A stretch of 64,000 bases of DNA. It comes from Anaeromyxobacter dehalogenans 2CP-C (GTDB lineage: Bacteria; Myxococcota; Myxococcia; Myxococcales; Anaeromyxobacteraceae). The stretch is from assembly GCF_000013385.1 (NCBI RefSeq), contig NC_007760.1, positions 4,438,001 to 4,502,000 of the forward strand. The letters are read 5' to 3'. This document shows, piece by piece, positions 60,601-64,000 of the stretch (its first letter is position 1; each line of letters starts with the position of its first letter). The notes under the pieces are model-generated. The model had not been told where the DNA came from. It worked only from the letters and a program-made list of their open reading frames with translations, and did not search any database. The position numbers and the translations under genes are program-made.

Positions 60601-63600
60601 CGGGTGAGGTGCGCCGCGCGCGCGGCGAGCGCGGCCGGGTCGGCCGCCACCACCGCGGCCCGGAACGGCGCGCCCGAGGCCGCCCGCCGCGAGGCCCGGA
60701 GCGCCTCGAGGTAGTCCTCGGGGCCCGCGTCGCGGAGCGCGCCCGCGAGCCGCTCCAGCGCCTCGGCGCAGCCGGCCGCGTCCTCGGCGCCGGCGGCGGC
60801 GATGGCGAGCGGCCGCGCCGCGAACGGTGACGCGGCGACCGCTGGGATCGGGGACTTCACGGAAGGAGCACGCGGCGCGACCGGGGCGACGCGGGCCGGC
60901 GCGCCCGGGCGGTACTCCTCCACGAGCGCGTGCACGTTCGTGCCGCCCAGGCCGAAGCCGGAGACGCCGGCCCGCCGGGGCGCGCCGTCCGGCCCGGTCC
61001 AGCGCTCGGCGCGCGTGACGACCTCGACCGGGCCCGCGCCGAAGTCGATGGCCGGGTTGGGCCGCTCGACCTCGAGCGACGGCGGCAGCAGGCCCTCGCG
61101 GACCGCGAGCACCGCCTTCAGCAGCGCCGGGGCGCCGGCCGCGCCGAGCAGGTGGCCGATGTTGGACTTCACCGAGCCGATGCGGAGCGGCCGGGCCCGG
61201 CCGCGCCCGTACGCGCGCACGCACGCCTCGACCTCGGTCCGGTCGCCGAGCGCGGTGCCGGTGCCGTGGCACTCCACGTAATCGACGAGCGCGGGGTCGA
61301 TCCCGCCCGCCTCCAGCGCGCGCCGCATCGCGAGCGCCTCGCCCTCGAGCGACGGCGCGAACACCGACTTGCCCTTGCCGTCGCTGGAGGCGCCCACGGC
61401 GCGCACCAGCGCGTGGACGCGCTGCCCGTCGCGCTCGGCGTCGGCGAGCCGGCGGAGCACCAGGATCCCGGCGCCCTCGCCCGGCACGAACCCGTCGGCG
61501 CGCGCGTCGAACGGCGTGCTCCCGGTGGCGGAGAGCGCGTTGAAGCGGCAGCACCCCACGTAGAACTCGGGCTGCATGTCGGCCCACACGCCGCCCACCA
61601 GCGCCGTGTCGCAGGTGCCGTCGCGGAGCGCCTGCACCGCCGCCTGCAGCGCGGCGAGCGTCGAGGCGCAGGCCGACTCGACGGTGAGCTGCGGGCCGCG
61701 CAGGTCGAAGCGGCGCGCGATCCGCGCGGCCATGACGCTGCCCAGCCAGCCGGGCAGCGCGTCCTCCGAGAGCGGGGGCAGCTCGCGCTCCAGCCGCGCG
61801 CGGGCGGCCTCGAGGAGCGCGCGCGCCTGCGGGCCGGCGAGCCCGGCGGCCGGCGCCGCGGCCTCCACCTCGGCGGCGAGGCGGGCCAGGTGGAAGCGCA
61901 CCTCGGCGAGGAGCTTGCGCCCCTGGCACGCCATGAACCCGAGGAACACGCCGGTGCGGCCGCGATCCCAGGCCCCGCGCTCCAGGCCCGCGTCCGCGAC
62001 GGCCTCCTCGGCCACGCGCAGCGCGAGCAGGTGCGCGGGGTCCACCGCCGCGCGGGCGGCGGGCGGGATGCGCCAGCGCGCGTCCGCCTGCGCGGGCGCG
62101 TCGGTGAAGCCGCCGAGCCGCGTGTAGCTGCGCTCGAGCCGCGCGGCGTCCGGGTGGCAGTAGGTCGATGCGTCCCAGCGGCTGGCGGGGACCTCGCGGA
62201 TCGACGACCGGCCGTCCTGCAGCGCGCGCCAGAACGCCGGGACGTCCTCGGCGCCGGGGAGCGTCGCGCCCAGGCCGATCACCGCCAGCGGCACGGCCTC
62301 GGCCGGCGCGCGCCACGCCGCGACGGAGGCGGGGGCGGAGGCCGACGCGGGCGACGGGGCGGCGAGCACCGCGTGGTAGGCGAGCCCGCCGAGCGACACC
62401 GCGCTCACCGCGGCGCGCGCGGCGTCGCAGCCCGCGCGCGGGCGGAGCGGCGCGGGCGCGCGCGGCACCTCGAACGCGGTCTCCTCGAGGCGGAGGTCCG
62501 GGTGCGGGCGGGAGAACCCGGCCTGCGGCGGGACCACGCCGTGCTCGAGCGCCAGCACCGTGCGCAGCATGCCCACCGCGGCGCTCGCGCCGCGCAGGTG
62601 GCCCACGTGCGCCTTGGCCGAGCCGATGGCCACCGGGCCGGGGACGCCGCGGTACCCCTGCGCCAGCGCGGCGAGCTCGGTGGCGTCGCCGCGCGGGGTG
62701 CCGGTGGCGTGGCACTCCACGAAGCCGACGGAGGCGGGATCGACCGCGCCCTCCTCGTGCGCCCGGCGGATGGCGAGCGCGAGGCCGTCCGGGTGCGGCG
62801 CGAGCGGCGACGCGGCGGCGCCGTCGCAGGCGCCGGCCACGCCGAGCACCACGGCCAGGACGCGATCGCCGTCGCGGAGCGCGTCGTCGAGCCGCTTCGC
62901 GGCGAACATCACCGCGCCCTCGCCCGGCAGCGTCCCGTCGGCGGCGGCGTCGAACGGGCGCGGCCGGTGGGCCGACAGCACGCCCATGCGCGAGAGCGCC
63001 ACCAGCTCGGCCGGCGAGAGCAGCTCGCTCGCGGCGCCGAACAGCGCGCAGTCCACCGTCCCGTCCCGGAGCGCGCGCGCCGCCACGTCCAGCGCGGCGA
63101 GCCCGGAGGCGAAGCCGGCGTCCACCGCCGCGTGCGGGCCGCGCAGGTCGAGCAGCATGCCCACGCGCCCGGCCGCGATGCTGGCCGCCGAGTTCACCAC
63201 CGGCTCCTCGCTGGCCGGCCGCAGGCGCGCCTCCAGCGAGGCGCGCGCCGACGCGAGCGCCGCCTCGGCCGCGGCCGCGGGCACGCCCGCCTCGCCGGCG
63301 CCCTCGCGCACCGCCGCGGCGAGCGCGTCGAGCCGGACGCGGAGCCCGGTGTCCGGCCGCCAGCCGAGGCCGGTCGCGCCGAGCCACACGCCGGTGCGCT
63401 CGCGCGGCAGCGCCTTCACGGCGGCCAGCGCCTGGCGCCCGGCCTCCAGGACCTGGAGCTGCGCGGGGTTCATCGCGTCCGCGTCCGCCGGCGGCATCCG
63501 GAAGGCGCGCCAGTCGGGGCGGAACCCCGTCACCTGCGCCGCGGCCGGGAGCCGGCCGAGCCCGAGCCGCTCCCACTCCCACGCCCCGCCCGCGAGCGGC

Positions 63601-63758
63601 TCGAACGCGTCGCGGCCCGACTGCATGGCGTCCCAGAACGCCTCGACGCTGCCTGCGCCCGGAAGCACACATCCGACGCCGATGAGGGCGATCGGGACCC
63701 TGGGTGTTCCCCGCTGCTCCGAAGTGGTCACGTCGGAGAGGGTGGCGGACAACGTCAC
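57654..63758 (-). CDS. Pfa-like multidomain synthase 1 (KS0-KS-AT-ACP-ACP-DH-like)
   Basis: 2034 residues, starting GTG 63758. Order: (1) KS-like domain, about 20-465, with VDAGFASGL, Phe216 in place of Cys, but His350 and His387 kept; (2) KS, about 490-945, with Cys697 (TVESACAST), His831 (ECHGTGT) and His869; (3) acyltransferase, about 1080-1400, with Ser1172 (GQSAGE) and His1277 (SHGYHS); (4) two carrier domains, 1525-1600 and 1655-1735, each with LGIDTVKQ (Thr1560, Thr1694 where Ser is normal); (5) hot-dog-like dehydratase region, about 1780-2005. Ala/Pro linkers separate the carriers. Closest in layout to PfaA of polyunsaturated fatty-acid synthases, but with one KR missing here and the second half on the next gene. 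No thioesterase or enoyl reductase. Confidence 0.9.
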   Translation of the reverse strand: MTLSATLSDVTTSEQRGTPRVPIALIGVGCVLPGAGSVEAFWDAMQSGRDAFEPLAGGAWEWERLGLGRLPAAAQVTGFRPDWRAFRMPPADADAMNPAQLQVLEAGRQALAAVKALPRERTGVWLGATGLGWRPDTGLRVRLDALAAAVREGAGEAGVPAAAAEAALASARASLEARLRPASEEPVVNSAASIAAGRVGMLLDLRGPHAAVDAGFASGLAALDVAARALRDGTVDCALFGAASELLSPAELVALSRMGVLSAHRPRPFDAAADGTLPGEGAVMFAAKRLDDALRDGDRVLAVVLGVAGACDGAAASPLAPHPDGLALAIRRAHEEGAVDPASVGFVECHATGTPRGDATELAALAQGYRGVPGPVAIGSAKAHVGHLRGASAAVGMLRTVLALEHGVVPPQAGFSRPHPDLRLEETAFEVPRAPAPLRPRAGCDAARAAVSAVSLGGLAYHAVLAAPSPASASAPASVAAWRAPAEAVPLAVIGLGATLPGAEDVPAFWRALQDGRSSIREVPASRWDASTYCHPDAARLERSYTRLGGFTDAPAQADARWRIPPAARAAVDPAHLLALRVAEEAVADAGLERGAWDRGRTGVFLGFMACQGRKLLAEVRFHLARLAAEVEAAAPAAGLAGPQARALLEAARARLERELPPLSEDALPGWLGSVMAARIARRFDLRGPQLTVESACASTLAALQAAVQALRDGTCDTALVGGVWADMQPEFYVGCCRFNALSATGSTPFDARADGFVPGEGAGILVLRRLADAERDGQRVHALVRAVGASSDGKGKSVFAPSLEGEALAMRRALEAGGIDPALVDYVECHGTGTALGDRTEVEACVRAYGRGRARPLRIGSVKSNIGHLLGAAGAPALLKAVLAVREGLLPPSLEVERPNPAIDFGAGPVEVVTRAERWTGPDGAPRRAGVSGFGLGGTNVHALVEEYRPGAPARVAPVAPRAPSVKSPIPAVAASPFAARPLAIAAAGAEDAAGCAEALERLAGALRDAGPEDYLEALRASRRAASGAPFRAAVVAADPAALAARAAHLTRAVRGGLDLGLLRAQGVHAADARAPAQVAVTFPGQGPQYPNMLRDALAAFPSLGGTLDAADRAYQALCGRPLRPSFFTDRPDAYAQSDEDIHCAVFVVNVALHRLLAGHGLAPRALMGQSAGELAALVAAGAMSLEDGLAVVRERTLSVLALTGDDPGKMVALTCGAERAARLTAGLPGYAALAADNGPGACIVSCDRRAMPELLRRASDEGVEAAVLAVSHGYHSQLIAAAQPRYLRLLRTIPFRAPEVEIVSTVTGRSLAGVPPERFAEHLASQFVEPVRLRPAVEALHARGVRVFVECGPKWPLTTFVGQILGDRPHVAHATLHPKVGEVEQLQRALACLFVHGAAVLEEDPAMSTPSRSTPEIRPVPQGPGAAPSAEAMPAYAVALLRGIRDLIDGLLAGAAPEHPALAAPAIALAASASAAAPAPEVPPTPVAAAAAAPAPVVAPVAALAPALAPVAAAPAPTPAGAEDVRRALVAEYARRTGYPEEMLDPELDLEAELGIDTVKQVAVLAAVRERLGVPPDPAFKLRDANTIAKATAWLAGRVQAGRGGVAPAVATAAPAAPAPKAAPATAAAHALPLPPPPPNALGRGTPPRLSLEAAREQVRAAIVEELVKRTGYPEEMLDADLDLEAELGIDTVKQVAVLAAARERFGLPPDPGFKLRDANTIRKAADALARRLAPSDPDGPGGGPRPPGGGAPRPIPTPHAAPVAAAPVVNDARGPAVAASRRLLEALLGAAGDGVREVAHLELRASDEEAPAREPLVDVAHAADGALKLRAILGESEAEATVRVGAPGPAAAAPAEILRAIAPERRDRAASGPELRDALAPVLGAADGVLAWARSDGFMVAAGGADAGDGDDVERLAAALAAAGELASFAWLGVTGVPHAVCSVEQVRVHAPPAPGASFELHVKMVAPEGGLWRADVTVVAGEALVAELRGVCGRPVATAAAAGPIGEAAERAWRRYSRRVGDGRASEGVA

Positions 63759-63835
63759 TTTTCGTCAATAGGGGTGGTGCAATTATCCACGAATTGCGCC
63801 ATGCGCAAACGAATAGGTGAATATTTTGCGCGCGC
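63759..63835 (-). promoter_or_regulatory. AT-rich promoter/operator region of the synthase operon
   Basis: The only clearly AT-rich stretch in the window. It holds two overlapping palindromes: GCAATT-N7-AATTGC (63779-63797) and TTGCGC-cat-GCGCAA (63794-63808). On the minus strand GATAAT (63782-63787) could be a -10 box lying within the first palindrome, with TTTGCG as a weak -35. No Shine-Dalgarno is seen before GTG 63758. Confidence 0.4.
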
Positions 63836-64000
63836 GGCTGCCCGGAAGGCGCGCACGCGCGCACCCGGGTTGCGCCGGCTCCACGCGGTTCGCCGGGTTT
63901 GACAGAGTGTGATACGACCCTGGGTCCGAGCAGACTCCGGGTGCGTTCGCGTTGTAGCCGCCCCATGTTTTCCGCGATGACCCCGTTGACTACGAGACTG
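63836..64000. other. upstream non-coding end of window
   Basis: No gene supported. An ATG at 63965 opens a plus-strand frame (MFSAMTPLTTRL) that runs off the right edge and is too short to judge. Confidence 0.35.

Noticed and set aside
52876-63902. Very long plus-strand frames (to about 1950 codons) opposite the synthase genes
   Set aside because: They are antisense shadows of GC-biased coding frames: rich in Arg/Gly/His/Ala, no domain motifs, while the minus strand has complete catalytic domains.
57658-63966. Reading the second synthase as starting far upstream at 63966
   Set aside because: The frame is open by base composition only. Protein-like sequence begins at GTG 57657, which overlaps the stop of synthase 1.
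63965-64000. Start of a plus-strand gene at the right edge (MFSAMTPLTTRL)
   Set aside because: Only 12 codons before the edge, with no ribosome site or motif.

Overview
The window is very GC-rich and densely coded, with strong third-position G/C bias. It has ATGA/GTGA stop-start overlaps, many GTG starts and long open antisense frames. Together with the gene content (AddAB-type nuclease, Lhr-type helicase, CHASE2/FecR pair, chemoreceptor, large Pfa-like lipid synthases) this points to a deltaproteobacterium-like myxobacterium, most plausibly Anaeromyxobacter. That placement is inference from style and content, not from a search.

Region 1 (1-8.4 kb) looks accessory. It holds the 3' part of a dGTPase gene cut by the window edge, then a graveyard: a possible PD-(D/E)XK nuclease remnant, an IS256-type transposase N-terminus broken after about 38 codons, and two tandem 21-bp repeats resembling an IS end. 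Next come an HNH endonuclease with a translationally close PLD nuclease, a DUF6979 gene, a large PLD-helicase-DUF3427 protein, and an Arr-type rifampin ADP-ribosyltransferase with two tandem domains. Several of these are families typical of defence islands.

Region 2 (8.4-27 kb) is mostly membrane transport and DNA repair: a DUF4395-like membrane protein, a SnoaL/NTF2-like protein, an RND pump (adaptor plus permease), a NucS-like nuclease, an Lhr-type helicase broken by a frameshift, and an addB-addA pair.

Region 3 (27-43 kb) is a mixed housekeeping and signalling stretch: a SEC-C protein, a SpoT-like HD protein lacking the metal-binding Asp, a radical SAM protein, an MscS channel, a FecR-like plus CHASE2 pair, pabB-pabC, a lone receiver domain and a penicillin-acylase-type lipoprotein.

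Region 4 (43-52 kb) has a subtilase fused to a gluzincin-like metalloprotease (interrupted by a frameshift), followed 24 bp later by a metallo-beta-lactamase-fold partner. A FadL-type outer-membrane channel and a methyl-accepting chemotaxis protein follow.

Region 5 (51.7-63.8 kb, minus strand) is the most striking: a three-gene, translationally coupled operon. It encodes two Pfa-like multidomain lipid/polyketide synthases (KS0-KS-AT-ACP-ACP-DH-like and KS0-KS-KR-DH) and a phosphopantetheinyl transferase. Each synthase opens with a ketosynthase that has lost its cysteine, both carrier domains have Thr where Ser is normally pantetheinylated, and no enoyl reductase or thioesterase is visible. 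The region just upstream is unusually AT-rich and carries two overlapping palindromes.

A family of short palindromic repeats (constant loop close to TTCGACAGGCTCA, or arms CCCTTCGACTCCGG / CTACGCTCAGGGTGAGCGG) is scattered through the window and sits in frame inside two genes.
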